35,375 bases of DNA from an uncultured Alphaproteobacteria bacterium (GTDB lineage: Bacteria; Pseudomonadota; Alphaproteobacteria; Puniceispirillales; Puniceispirillaceae). The stretch is from the NCBI GenBank assembly GCA_937924895.1, contig CALEYP010000092.1, forward strand, positions 1 to 35,375, read 5' to 3'. The translations under genes were made by a program, and so were the position numbers. The stretch's first letter is position 1. Each line of letters begins with the position of its first letter. Under the pieces are notes generated by a model. It searched no databases, was not told the DNA's origin, and saw only the letters and a program-made list of their open reading frames with translations. Shown here piece by piece: positions 1-7,825 of this stretch.

Positions 1-1
1 T

Positions 2-448
2 CGCTTAGAGTTACCTGAGGGCGGCGGGTTACCGCGCGCTGAAATACTTGCCATCGACACGATGACAAAGCCTGCTCACCTGCCTGAGTTTGGCCCCTCT
101 CAGATGGCCCATCGCTTTCGCCGCAAACGTTATCTAGATGATAAATGTGTCGCGTTAGAGGAGATCTGGCTAGATGCTAGCGCCAACCCTGTGCTGCCAG
201 AAAGTGAGATTTCTGAATCACTCTACCTGTATTACCGAGACTGTTTGGATATCTGGATTACCCATGCCGAGGATTCGATATCTTTGGGGGAATTTCCAAA
301 CTGGACCCCTCAAGATTTTCCTGTCTCTGCGGGTGAGAATGCTTGTCTTGTTGAACGGTTTAGCTATGTTGAGCACAGGCAAAAAATTGAATATTCATGC
401 ACTTGGTTTGACAGCCATTTTGCCCGCTATGTAGCGCGATTGACATAA
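2..448 (+). CDS. GntR-family (HutC/UTRA type) transcriptional regulator, C-terminal part
   Basis: The reading frame is open from the first complete codon of the window to a TAA at 446-448, so the start and the winged-helix DNA-binding half lie upstream of the window. The visible part (about 148 residues) looks like the ligand-binding UTRA domain of GntR/HutC regulators: a strand with RRKRYLDD, an SLYLYYR segment, an E-x-P-x-W stretch, and the typical ending VERFSY...IEYSCTWFDSHFARYVARL. The internal ATG at 62 is not taken as the start because the homologous frame continues upstream. It lies 13 bp before an oxidoreductase gene on the same strand and probably forms an operon with it and controls it. 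The effector cannot be read from the sequence. Confidence 0.8.
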   Translation, partial: RLELPEGGGLPRAEILAIDTMTKPAHLPEFGPSQMAHRFRRKRYLDDKCVALEEIWLDASANPVLPESEISESLYLYYRDCLDIWITHAEDSISLGEFPNWTPQDFPVSAGENACLVERFSYVEHRQKIEYSCTWFDSHFARYVARLT

Positions 449-461
449 GAGAAGAGTAAAG

Positions 462-1553
462 ATGACCACGCATTATGGAATTATTGGCTGCGGTATGATG
501 GGCCGCGAACATCTGCAAAACATCGCGCTATTAGATGATACAGCTGTTACGGTGATCTATGAGCCTGATGCCGCTATGGCTGAAGCGGCCCAAGCCCTTT
601 GCCCAGAAGCACGTCTGGCCTCTTCCCTTGATGATCTGCTGGCATCGCCTGAACTTGATTGCCTTGTCATTGTCAGCCCCAACCATTGCCATATGGAACA
701 GTTAGACACCATCGCAGAAAAAGTAACTTTGCCCATTTTGGTAGAAAAGCCGCTTTTTACCGCTCCCGAAGACCTAGCAAAAATCAGATCATTTCAGGCG
801 AGCTATAACGCACCTGTTTGGGTTGCAATGGAATATCGCTACATGCCACCTATGCAACAATTCCGTGACAGACTCACAGATGTTGTTGGAGATTTGAAAA
901 TGCTGACCATCACTGAACATCGGTTCCCTTTCTTACAAAAGGTAGGTGATTGGAATCGTTTCAATAAGAATTCAGGTGGGACATTTGTTGAAAAATGTTG
1001 TCACTTCTTTGATTTGATGCGTCTCATTATTGAGAGCGACCCCATCCGTATTATGGCGTCTGGCGGGCAAGAGGTTAACCATTTAGATGAGGTTTATGAA
1101 GGCCGAGCTTCAGATATTTGGGATTGCGGCTATGTGATCGTAGATTTCGCCAATGGTAAGAGAGCTCTGCTTGAATTATCCATGTTTGCAGAAGTGTCAG
1201 AATATCATGAAATGTTCCATGCGGTTGGCCCAGAGGGTAAATTAGAGGTCAAGCTCCCCGGCCCTGCCCGCCTTTGGTCAGGCGCTGATGATAAGCGTCC
1301 TGTGCCAAAATTAATTGAGAGCCCGCGCATACCCTGCGCCCCTGTTGAAATTGCCTGCCCCATTGATGAGACAATTTTGGCGGCTGGTGATCATAATGGT
1401 TCTACCTTTTTCCAACATCAGAAATTTTTGAATGTCGTGCGCGGCACGGGCAAGGTTGAAGTCTCGCTTGATGATGGTATTTGGGCGGTGCGCATGGGCA
1501 TGGCAGCTCAAGAATCTGCGCGCACTGGCAAGGCCGTCACATTTGATGAGTAA
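462..1553 (+). CDS. Gfo/Idh/MocA-family NAD(P)-dependent oxidoreductase
   Basis: This 363-residue protein has the family layout. The N-terminal Rossmann fold starts with YGIIGCGMMGREH (residues 5-17), the family EKP motif is at residues 95-97 (LVEKPLF), and a C-terminal alpha/beta substrate domain contains GGTFVEKCCHFFDLMR, where the His is the usual catalytic position. The length is normal for sugar, inositol or sugar-acid dehydrogenases of this family. A GAAGAG ribosome-binding site precedes the ATG. It follows a GntR/UTRA regulator by 13 bp and faces an MFS permease, which suggests a small module for uptake and oxidation of a polyol or sugar derivative. The exact substrate is unknown. Confidence 0.88.
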   Translation: MTTHYGIIGCGMMGREHLQNIALLDDTAVTVIYEPDAAMAEAAQALCPEARLASSLDDLLASPELDCLVIVSPNHCHMEQLDTIAEKVTLPILVEKPLFTAPEDLAKIRSFQASYNAPVWVAMEYRYMPPMQQFRDRLTDVVGDLKMLTITEHRFPFLQKVGDWNRFNKNSGGTFVEKCCHFFDLMRLIIESDPIRIMASGGQEVNHLDEVYEGRASDIWDCGYVIVDFANGKRALLELSMFAEVSEYHEMFHAVGPEGKLEVKLPGPARLWSGADDKRPVPKLIESPRIPCAPVEIACPIDETILAAGDHNGSTFFQHQKFLNVVRGTGKVEVSLDDGIWAVRMGMAAQESARTGKAVTFDE

Positions 1554-1561
1554 AGCGCCAC

Positions 1562-2818
1562 TTATGCTGTTGCCAACTGGGGCTTTTTCTCTTTAATCGG
1601 CAAATGAACGATGGTTGACAACAGGCCGGTACCAACACCAACCCACCAGACGACGCTATAAGACCCAAATTGATCATATAATGTACCGCCAAGCCACACG
1701 CCTGTGAAAGACCCTAGCTGGTGCGAGAAGAACACCACCCCATAAAGTGTCCCCATATAGCGCAAGCCATATAGGTGAGCCACTAACCCGGAGGTGAGCG
1801 GCACTGTCGCAAGCCATAACGAGCCCATCACTACAGAGAAAATTAGGACAGTGGTTGGCGTTATCGGCATGATGATAAACCAGGCCGCAATCAAGGTTCG
1901 CCCACCATAAATCAAAGCGAGCAAATTCTTTTTACGGAAACGGTTCCCCAATGCCCCAGCCGTTATGGTTCCCAGAATATTAAACAGCCCAATCACTCCA
2001 ATGGCGAGCGCACCCAAGGCAGCTGTAGTTGTGATGCCTAGTTTGGCAAGGATACTATCAGGGCTGATGGCAGCGCAGGCTTCTGTCACGAGCGCTGGAA
2101 AGTGAGCAGTGACGAAAGCCAACTGAAACCCACAGCTGAAGAACCCAATAAAAATCATGATATAATTGGGATCTTTGGCCGCACGGAATAGAATTTCACT
2201 TAAGGATTCTTCAAGCTCTGCCTTACTTGCTTTATAATCAGACCGCATGAATGGCAGGCATAGAAGTGACACCGAAATCATACCAGCGAAGATGATAAAG
2301 ACACTCGACCAATGCATGGAGTTCAATAAATATTGCGCTAGCGGTGGGCCAACGACCTGACCAGCGCTACCAGCTGCGGTGGTGATACCAAGGGCAAGTG
2401 ACCTGTTTTTATCGGAGGCCGCGCGTCCCACCACACCGAGCACAACACCGAAACCAGTGCCTGCAATGCCAAATCCCACCAGAATTTCAAGCATCTGGTG
2501 CCCTAAGGCAGTGGTTGAAAAGGCACTAAACACCATGCCTGCCGCATATAACAGAACACCGATGATGATAGCGCGTCTATCGCCCATACGTTCAGCAAAT
2601 GCCCCAAAAAGTGGGGTGGCAATGCCCCATGCCAAATTCTGGATCGCAATAGCGAGCGAAAACTCACTCCGCAACCAGCCTAAATCAGCCGCAATCGGAA
2701 TCTGGAACACCCCAAAGCTGGCACGAATAGTAAAGCTCAGAAAAAGAACAATACTAGACGCAATTAGGATGGGTGTAAAAACAGAACGAGACGGTGTCAC
2801 AATCGGGGCTCTTTTCAA
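1562..2818 (-). CDS. MFS transporter, monocarboxylate/oxalate-formate-like
   Basis: The 418-residue protein is strongly hydrophobic with about 12 predicted membrane segments and a polar central loop (about residues 190-215). The MFS loop signature appears as GAFAERMGDRRAI between segments 2 and 3, and RFRKKN stands at the equivalent place in the second half. The opening FTIRASFGVFQIPIAADLGWLRSEFSLA resembles the monocarboxylate and OFA-type branch. The longest frame begins with TTG. A GTG at 2800, preceded by AAGAG, is an alternative start that would remove six residues. It is convergent with the oxidoreductase gene with only 8 bp between stops and no visible terminator. Substrate is not determinable; a sugar acid or other small carboxylate is a guess. 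Confidence 0.85.
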   Translation of the reverse strand: MKRAPIVTPSRSVFTPILIASSIVLFLSFTIRASFGVFQIPIAADLGWLRSEFSLAIAIQNLAWGIATPLFGAFAERMGDRRAIIIGVLLYAAGMVFSAFSTTALGHQMLEILVGFGIAGTGFGVVLGVVGRAASDKNRSLALGITTAAGSAGQVVGPPLAQYLLNSMHWSSVFIIFAGMISVSLLCLPFMRSDYKASKAELEESLSEILFRAAKDPNYIMIFIGFFSCGFQLAFVTAHFPALVTEACAAISPDSILAKLGITTTAALGALAIGVIGLFNILGTITAGALGNRFRKKNLLALIYGGRTLIAAWFIIMPITPTTVLIFSVVMGSLWLATVPLTSGLVAHLYGLRYMGTLYGVVFFSHQLGSFTGVWLGGTLYDQFGSYSVVWWVGVGTGLLSTIVHLPIKEKKPQLATA

Positions 2819-2906
2819 AATAATCAGGACAGGGCAGGATGAAACCCGCTAGACTTTCACCATAGGCCGAAGAGATAAAACAAACAAATAGAAAGCGTAA
2901 GGGGCG

Positions 2907-3335
2907 ATGTCTTTCATCATAGTTTTAAAATTTTTCCATTTTCTAGCCTTGTTTTTCGCAGGTGGGATTGGCATTGGCGGGGCGGTCATCCAATCGCTAC
3001 ACGCCAAAGCAGGCGAGACCCCGACCCTGGTGACACGCCAAGCGCTTCATATATTAGCGATTATGGGACTTATTGCCCTTATCGTAATATGGCTCACAGG
3101 TATCGCGTTGCATCATGCGCTCTATGAGGGGGCGTTTCTCAATCATGCCTTTACCCTTAAATTAGGCGGGGCTGCTATTCTGTTAGGTACATCTATCTTA
3201 TCAAATGCCATGCTCTATCGGGCAAGCCGTGGGGGACAAGCTGTGAATCCTATCTTAATGAGACGCTTGACGGCCCTTAGTCGGCTGGCTCTTATCATCG
3301 TGATAGGAGGGGCGGCCGCCGCATTTTCAATATGA
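2907..3335 (+). CDS. small four-helix membrane protein of unknown function
   Basis: This 142-residue protein has four hydrophobic segments (about residues 4-26, 45-68, 78-98 and 118-140) joined by short loops. The first contains FFHFLALFFAGGIGIGG and a conserved-looking His, the second ends WLTGIALHHALYEG. The pattern resembles small integral membrane proteins of the DUF2269/CopD-like kind that have His residues near helix ends, but I cannot assign it to a family with confidence. An AAGGGG Shine-Dalgarno sequence lies directly before the ATG. The glutathione transferase gene follows at once, with its ribosome-binding site overlapping this stop codon, so the two are almost certainly cotranscribed. 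Its divergent neighbour is the MFS permease. Confidence 0.7.
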   Translation: MSFIIVLKFFHFLALFFAGGIGIGGAVIQSLHAKAGETPTLVTRQALHILAIMGLIALIVIWLTGIALHHALYEGAFLNHAFTLKLGGAAILLGTSILSNAMLYRASRGGQAVNPILMRRLTALSRLALIIVIGGAAAAFSI

Positions 3336-3346
3336 GGAAACAGGCA

Positions 3347-4207
3347 ATGACACATTATGATTTATTGTGTGGCGATCCGTCATGTTCAAGCTTGTCTTTG
3401 AGGGGGTGGCTCGGTTTTCAGGCTTTTAACATTCCTGCAAGGGTCCAAATCACGCGCTTTTATGAGGCTGGATTTCATGATGATTTAGCGCCCTTTGCCC
3501 CCGCAAAAACCGTCCCAGTTGTGCGTGCTGCCGACCACTCACTCTGGGCAGATAGCCTAACAATTATTGAAGAATTAGCGTCACGTCATCCAGAGGCTGG
3601 CCTGCTTCCTGCTGATCCTGTGAAGCGGGCTTTGGCGCGCTCGCTCATGGCAGAAATGCATAGCTCTTTTGCCGCGTTGCGTTCCGACTGTCCGATGAAT
3701 ACGCGCCTTGCTTATGAGGATGTGCCAATCTCAGAGGCATTAGCCGCAGATTTAGCCCGTATAGACACTTTATGGGCCGTGACAAAAGAGACAGAGGGTC
3801 CGTGGCTTTGTGGTGACTATTCGGCCGCAGATGCCTTCTACGCCCCTGTTGCCGCACGCATCGCAGGCTATAACCTGCCTGTATCTGAGACATCGCGGAA
3901 CTATGTCGAAGCGCACCTCACCCATCTTCCGTTTCGCCAATTTAGGGCGTTGGGTCTCACATTTCCAGCGCAAGAGACCTATAAACGAGACTATTCGGTT
4001 AAAGCGTGGCCAGGGCCAAAACCGCTTGTCGCGACAGCCACATCAGATACCAACGCAGTGAATGCGGCTTGTCCGTATTCAGGGAAAGCTGTGACAGATT
4101 TTTTGGAAATGGATGGTAAAGTCTATGGGTTTTGCAATCCCAGATGCCGAGATAAGACCGTGAATGATCCTGCGGCTTGGCCAGCTTTTATGGCGCTTGT
4201 TAGGTAA
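3347..4207 (+). CDS. glutathione S-transferase family protein with C-terminal Cys-rich (YHS-like) module
   Basis: The N-terminal part (about residues 1-80) is a thioredoxin-like GST domain with the cis-Pro segment KTVPVVRAADHSLWADSLTIIEEL, where the Ser and Asp of the glutathione site are expected. A helical domain follows to about residue 205. The unusual part is the last 45 residues, which carry CPYSGK (Cys242) and FCNPRC (Cys263, Cys267). This spacing looks like a YHS/TRASH-type metal-binding module. The start at 3347 was chosen because GAGGAAAC lies at the right distance; a longer frame from 3332 would overlap the upstream stop. With this start the protein has 286 residues, longer than typical GSTs of about 200-230. 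The gene is probably in an operon with the small membrane protein and overlaps the next convergent gene by 8 bp. Confidence 0.82.
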   Translation: MTHYDLLCGDPSCSSLSLRGWLGFQAFNIPARVQITRFYEAGFHDDLAPFAPAKTVPVVRAADHSLWADSLTIIEELASRHPEAGLLPADPVKRALARSLMAEMHSSFAALRSDCPMNTRLAYEDVPISEALAADLARIDTLWAVTKETEGPWLCGDYSAADAFYAPVAARIAGYNLPVSETSRNYVEAHLTHLPFRQFRALGLTFPAQETYKRDYSVKAWPGPKPLVATATSDTNAVNAACPYSGKAVTDFLEMDGKVYGFCNPRCRDKTVNDPAAWPAFMALVR

Positions 4208-4925
4208 CGCGACTTAAGCGCTTAGCATCCACCCTATCGGCAATGGTGGCTAAGGCAGTAAAGCCAGTCTCATCAATCACATCCAATTGTGATAGACCGA
4301 GCAGCTCTGACAGCGCGGCAAAGGAGGTGGTTTTCGTGAATGCCAAAAGATGATCTCTAACTGCCTCTTTGTAAGGCGCATAAGGTGCAGCGCATAAGAA
4401 GGGCAAGCCAGGACGCGCCGGCGTATAATCAATGATTTCGATGGCCTCTGCTATCTCTGGGACGGCATAAGAGGCGAGATGAAAGCTTAACTCGTCAATG
4501 GCTGCAATATCAGCTTGTCCCGTTGCCACAGCCAAAAGAGACGCGCGATGGGCCCCTGTTACAGATATATCCTTAGGCAGCTTCCCCTTAATCCCCTCCC
4601 ACCAGTCACATAACGCGTAGTCTCCTGAAAAAGACCCGTAATGATTAATAGCAAAACGAGGTAGCCTTTCAGCCCCCCATTCAAACCCTCGCGCTGATAT
4701 GATAACGGACCGATAATATCCTGCTGGCACTGGCGCAGCTGCTAAGGAAAAAGAGGCTAGATAATGGTAGGCATCTTGATGGCGTGCATAATCAATGCCG
4801 CATATCTGCCCACAGATGAACCCCTCCCCCATCTCTGGTAGAGATAGTGATGACATATGGGTGGATAATGCGGCAAAATGCGGTGCGCTAGTATCATCGA
4901 GATACATATCAAATTTAAAGCTCAT
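4200..4925 (-). CDS. PhnD/SsuA-like substrate-binding fold protein without signal peptide
   Basis: The 241-residue product resembles the periplasmic phosphate/phosphonate binding proteins of ABC transporters. Features are FICGQICGIDYARH near residue 40, YRSVIISARGFEW, RFAINHYGSFSGD, then the typical SVTGAHRASLLAVATGQADIAAIDEL hinge segment. No signal peptide is visible at the N-terminus (MSFKFDMYLDDTSAPHF) and no permease or ATPase gene is near, so it may act in the cytosol as a ligand-binding or enzymatic protein. The ATG at 4925 is preferred over the GTG at 4928 because GAGGA is spaced 6 nt from it. It overlaps the desaturase stop by one base (TGATG), which implies translational coupling. 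Confidence 0.72.
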   Translation of the reverse strand: MSFKFDMYLDDTSAPHFAALSTHMSSLSLPEMGEGFICGQICGIDYARHQDAYHYLASFSLAAAPVPAGYYRSVIISARGFEWGAERLPRFAINHYGSFSGDYALCDWWEGIKGKLPKDISVTGAHRASLLAVATGQADIAAIDELSFHLASYAVPEIAEAIEIIDYTPARPGLPFLCAAPYAPYKEAVRDHLLAFTKTTSFAALSELLGLSQLDVIDETGFTALATIADRVDAKRLSRVT

Positions 4926-5863
4926 CACACATCCTCATCAGGTGCCTTTATCCTAAAAATAGGAGGACGCAACCATGCCGGCACGCGGAAGAAAAACCGC
5001 TGAAAGACTGCACTATAACCAGAGAAATGATAATCGCCTACCCGCGCTAACCAGGCCTGTTTCTCGGCGGTAAATGCCTGGTGCACTTGATACCAGCGCA
5101 AATGCGGCAAATCATGATGAATCACATGATAATTATTATTCAAAAATAGGAGCCGCCAAAACCATCCTGCTTCGATCAGTACAGTATCATGGGATGAATA
5201 ATGTGAACTGCGATGCTCAATATAAGAACGCACAGATAACAACGCTAATGAAGGAATAACTGAATACATAATGTAGCTGGCGAGCGTCACGAACGGTGAT
5301 GCGATCACCATGCCGATGATAGGCACAACAAACACAAGATGTAAAAACCATTGCCAACGTACCTGCCCTTCGCCAGCGCGCAATAGGCACCATTCACGGC
5401 GCAAGAAGACAGAGCCGCCCCACAATCCTGATAATAGTAACCGGCCAACCCCGTAATGATAGATCGCCTGTACGAACCGTGACGCACCCTGTAGGTTATG
5501 CCAGTCTTCTTCTGTGAAATAGAAGCTTTCTGGGTCATGCTCAGGATGCCCCTTTTCCTCTGCTAAATGATGTTGCTGATGTGTAGTGACATAGCGATCA
5601 TAGGGATACAACAATCCCAAAGCAGGGCGCACTACCAGATCGTTCCACTTGCGAGAGGCCAAAATATGGCCATGCACCGCCTCATGTTGCAAAGATGAAT
5701 GCAACACCAACAAAAAGGCGCATAATAGGTGGATGGCCACAGATTCCCAAACGCCTGATAGCAATGGCAATCCTAGGAAAAGACTTCCCCCCCAGAGGAT
5801 GTACACCATGCCTAGGAGCCATAAAGATGAATAATATGTGATATAAAACCTAGCCTGTTTCAT
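4925..5863 (-). CDS. membrane fatty acid desaturase family protein
   Basis: The three histidine boxes of membrane di-iron desaturases/hydroxylases are present: HEAVH (residues 60-64, followed by GH), HQQHH (95-99), and the C-terminal NYHVIHHDLPH. Hydrophobic segments flank the boxes (about 12-34, 40-58, and a pair at about 170-215), matching the integral membrane fold. The 312-residue length fits the family. The reaction is probably oxygen-dependent desaturation or hydroxylation of an acyl chain or other lipid at the inner membrane. The gene is first in a two-gene operon with the PhnD-like protein, and divergent from an XRE regulator whose promoter region contains a perfect inverted repeat. 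No strong Shine-Dalgarno sequence precedes the ATG. Whether the substrate is a fatty acid cannot be told from sequence. Confidence 0.86.
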   Translation of the reverse strand: MKQARFYITYYSSLWLLGMVYILWGGSLFLGLPLLSGVWESVAIHLLCAFLLVLHSSLQHEAVHGHILASRKWNDLVVRPALGLLYPYDRYVTTHQQHHLAEEKGHPEHDPESFYFTEEDWHNLQGASRFVQAIYHYGVGRLLLSGLWGGSVFLRREWCLLRAGEGQVRWQWFLHLVFVVPIIGMVIASPFVTLASYIMYSVIPSLALLSVRSYIEHRSSHYSSHDTVLIEAGWFWRLLFLNNNYHVIHHDLPHLRWYQVHQAFTAEKQAWLARVGDYHFSGYSAVFQRFFFRVPAWLRPPIFRIKAPDEDV

Positions 5864-5916
5864 GCCATAGAAACTGCCATAGAACGCTATCCATTAGCAG
5901 AGGACAGATGCGTATC

Positions 5917-5940
5917 ATTTGTTTATAATTCAAAACAAAT
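5917..5940. promoter_or_regulatory. perfect 8-bp inverted repeat in the desaturase/XRE divergent promoter region
   Basis: The arms ATTTGTTT (5917-5924) and AAACAAAT (5933-5940) are perfectly complementary and separated by 8 bp. A consensus-like TATAAT (5924-5929) lies inside the spacer. The element sits between the divergent desaturase and XRE genes, which is the usual place for an operator bound by the XRE protein itself. Regulation is inferred only from symmetry and position. Confidence 0.5.
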
Positions 5941-5985
5941 ATGGTATATTTTATATAAACATAAGATATTTTATAGTTTTGCATC

Positions 5986-6819
5986 ATGGATAAACGTGAC
6001 ATACATCAGCTCTTCCAAGAGCGGCTTGCACAGATGATACAGCAATCTGGCCTCAGCAAGGGGGAATTTGCCCGTCTTGCCCAGATAGATCGCTCCGCGC
6101 TGTCGCAATTATTGGATAAGCAATCAACACGCCTGCCACGGATTGAGACATTGGTGACGATTGCACGGACCCATGATGTCTCGCTTGATTGGTTGATGGG
6201 ATTGTCTGAGACAGGACAAAAAGATACAGCCGTCACGAGCGCCATTGAGTTACAGGAATCAGATCATCGCGATGAGGATAGTATTTTATCAGCGTGGCGA
6301 CGCGAATCTTTAGGACAGAAAATCCGCTATATCCCCTTCCAGTTACCAGATATTTTCTGTCTGCCAGATGTGTTTGATTATATGACCAAGCGCGATAAAT
6401 TACTCACTCATTATCGTACCGTTCAAGCCGAGCAAAATCTGAGCTTTGTTGAAAGACCAGAGACAGATATGGAAATTGTGATGCCTTTGCAAAGGCTATT
6501 ATCCTTTGCAAGTGGCAAAGATATTTGGTCGGAATTGCCTATCTCTTTGCGACGCAAGCAGCTTGAACATCTGGGCCAATTAGCTGATCAATTCTACCCA
6601 ACAGTGCGTTTGTTTTTGATTGATGGCCTGACCACCTATGCCGCGCCTCTCACTATTTTTGGCCATCAGCGGGTCGCTATTTATTTAGGCGATAATTTCC
6701 TCGTGCTCACAGGCAATGAAGTCATCAATACATTCATCACCTATTTTGATGGCTTTATTAAGCAGGCTGAAATCCATCCGCATGAATTCACGGACTGGCT
6801 GATGCGTCATTGTCGCTAG
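5986..6819 (+). CDS. XRE-family transcriptional regulator with large C-terminal domain
   Basis: Residues about 10-66 form a Cro/CI-type helix-turn-helix: LAQMIQQSGLSKGEFARLAQIDRSALSQLL followed by RLPRIETLVTIARTHDVSLDWLMGL. The remaining ~200 residues are a soluble domain containing IRYIPFQLPDIFCLP, ERPETDMEIVMP and GHQRVAIYLGDNFLVLTG. The layout is reminiscent of XRE regulators with a DUF5753-like sensor domain, but I do not recognise it with certainty. The start codon has no clear Shine-Dalgarno sequence. The gene is divergent from the desaturase gene and likely controls it. Its stop codon overlaps the stop of the convergent formylglycine-generating enzyme gene in the palindrome CTAG. Confidence 0.82.
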   Translation: MDKRDIHQLFQERLAQMIQQSGLSKGEFARLAQIDRSALSQLLDKQSTRLPRIETLVTIARTHDVSLDWLMGLSETGQKDTAVTSAIELQESDHRDEDSILSAWRRESLGQKIRYIPFQLPDIFCLPDVFDYMTKRDKLLTHYRTVQAEQNLSFVERPETDMEIVMPLQRLLSFASGKDIWSELPISLRRKQLEHLGQLADQFYPTVRLFLIDGLTTYAAPLTIFGHQRVAIYLGDNFLVLTGNEVINTFITYFDGFIKQAEIHPHEFTDWLMRHCR

Positions 6820-7814
6820 CTAGTAGGCAGCTCATCATAAGCGAGGCGAAACCCAGTATGGGCGGTGGCGCTATCAGGTGAATTAGCTGTGCGTGCCGCA
6901 ATCCGGTACCGATAACAATAGCTCTGATGGCATAGGAAAGAGCCCCCTTTGACAATCTTAAATCCAGCCTTTCCGTGATGCGCCTGTTTCACTGCTTTTT
7001 TCAGTGACCTGACCTTAAAGGGACTAGACGTCCATTCCCAGACATTCCCCATCATTTGATAGAGCCCATAGGCATTTGGCTCAAAAGCCCAGACTGGTGC
7101 TGTGCCTGCAAAGCCATCACGGGCGGTGTTATCATTCGGAAAACGGCCTTGCCAAATATTGCAAGGCTGATAGCTATCATCATCTGGCTCTTTATCGCCC
7201 CAGGGAAACCGCACATCCCCTTGTCCGGCCCGGGCGGCATGTTCCCATTCAGCCTCAGTCGGCAAACGTCCCCCCGCCCACGCGGCAAAGGCTGCGGCAT
7301 CATGCCAAGAAATATGAGTTACAGGGTGGTCGGCCGCCGCATAAAGCCCCGCCTCTGGGCCAGCGGGCTTATGCCAAGACGCGCCATTGATAAGCCGCCA
7401 CCACGGCGCTGCGTGAACGGCTTGGCCAGCCGTGTCATGTTGCAACTCTTCAGGCAGAAACCCTGCAAACACAAAAGAAGTACCAAGACGCTCCGCTTCA
7501 GTCTGGTAACCTGTTTCGGATACAAATTGGGCAAATCGCTGCACGGTCACTGCATGCGCATCCATATAAAAAGAGGATATCTTAGATGCTCGAAGAGGCC
7601 CCTCTTCATCAACAGGGATAAGGGCGGAATCCGTCCCTAGATAAGACGCCCCTCCTGCTATGTGGCATATGATATCTTGATGAGACGCCTCTCCTGCGAC
7701 TATCTGGATAGTTGTAGCCGCCTGCGCCTCCTCTAAAGGCTGCGCATTTGGGGGCGAGGCAGGACCACAGCAGGCTCCCTTATGGGGCGATGAATTGCTG
7801 TCATCCTGCATCAT
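6816..7814 (-). CDS. formylglycine-generating enzyme (FGE/SUMF1 family)
   Basis: The protein (332 residues) matches the FGE fold. It has MDAHAVTVQRFAQFVSETGYQTEAE, the core SWHDAAAFAAWAGGRLPTEAEWEHAARAG, MGNVWEWTSSPF, and the catalytic segment GGSFLCHQSYCYRYR. The two copper-binding active-site cysteines of genuine FGEs are both present (Cys295 and Cys300), followed by AAR...TGFRLAY, so this is not an EgtB-type or inactive homologue. An N-terminal CCGP (Cys15-Cys16) precedes the domain. FGEs convert a Cys in the CxPxR motif of sulfatases to formylglycine. The gene starts 11 bp after the DMGDH-like gene, whose stop overlaps its AAGGGA ribosome-binding site, so it is the third gene of that operon. 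No sulfatase gene occurs in this window. Confidence 0.92.
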   Translation of the reverse strand: MMQDDSNSSPHKGACCGPASPPNAQPLEEAQAATTIQIVAGEASHQDIICHIAGGASYLGTDSALIPVDEEGPLRASKISSFYMDAHAVTVQRFAQFVSETGYQTEAERLGTSFVFAGFLPEELQHDTAGQAVHAAPWWRLINGASWHKPAGPEAGLYAAADHPVTHISWHDAAAFAAWAGGRLPTEAEWEHAARAGQGDVRFPWGDKEPDDDSYQPCNIWQGRFPNDNTARDGFAGTAPVWAFEPNAYGLYQMMGNVWEWTSSPFKVRSLKKAVKQAHHGKAGFKIVKGGSFLCHQSYCYRYRIAARTANSPDSATAHTGFRLAYDELPTS

Positions 7815-7825
7815 ATCTCTATCCC

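Noticed and set aside
2379..2852. A 157-codon plus-strand frame opposite the MFS permease
   Set aside because: It lacks domain features and lies fully antisense to a clear 12-helix transporter.
7056..7640. A 194-codon open frame on the plus strand opposite the FGE gene
   Set aside because: The minus strand here encodes an unmistakable FGE with catalytic residues; the plus frame has no recognisable domain and arises from codon bias of the real gene.
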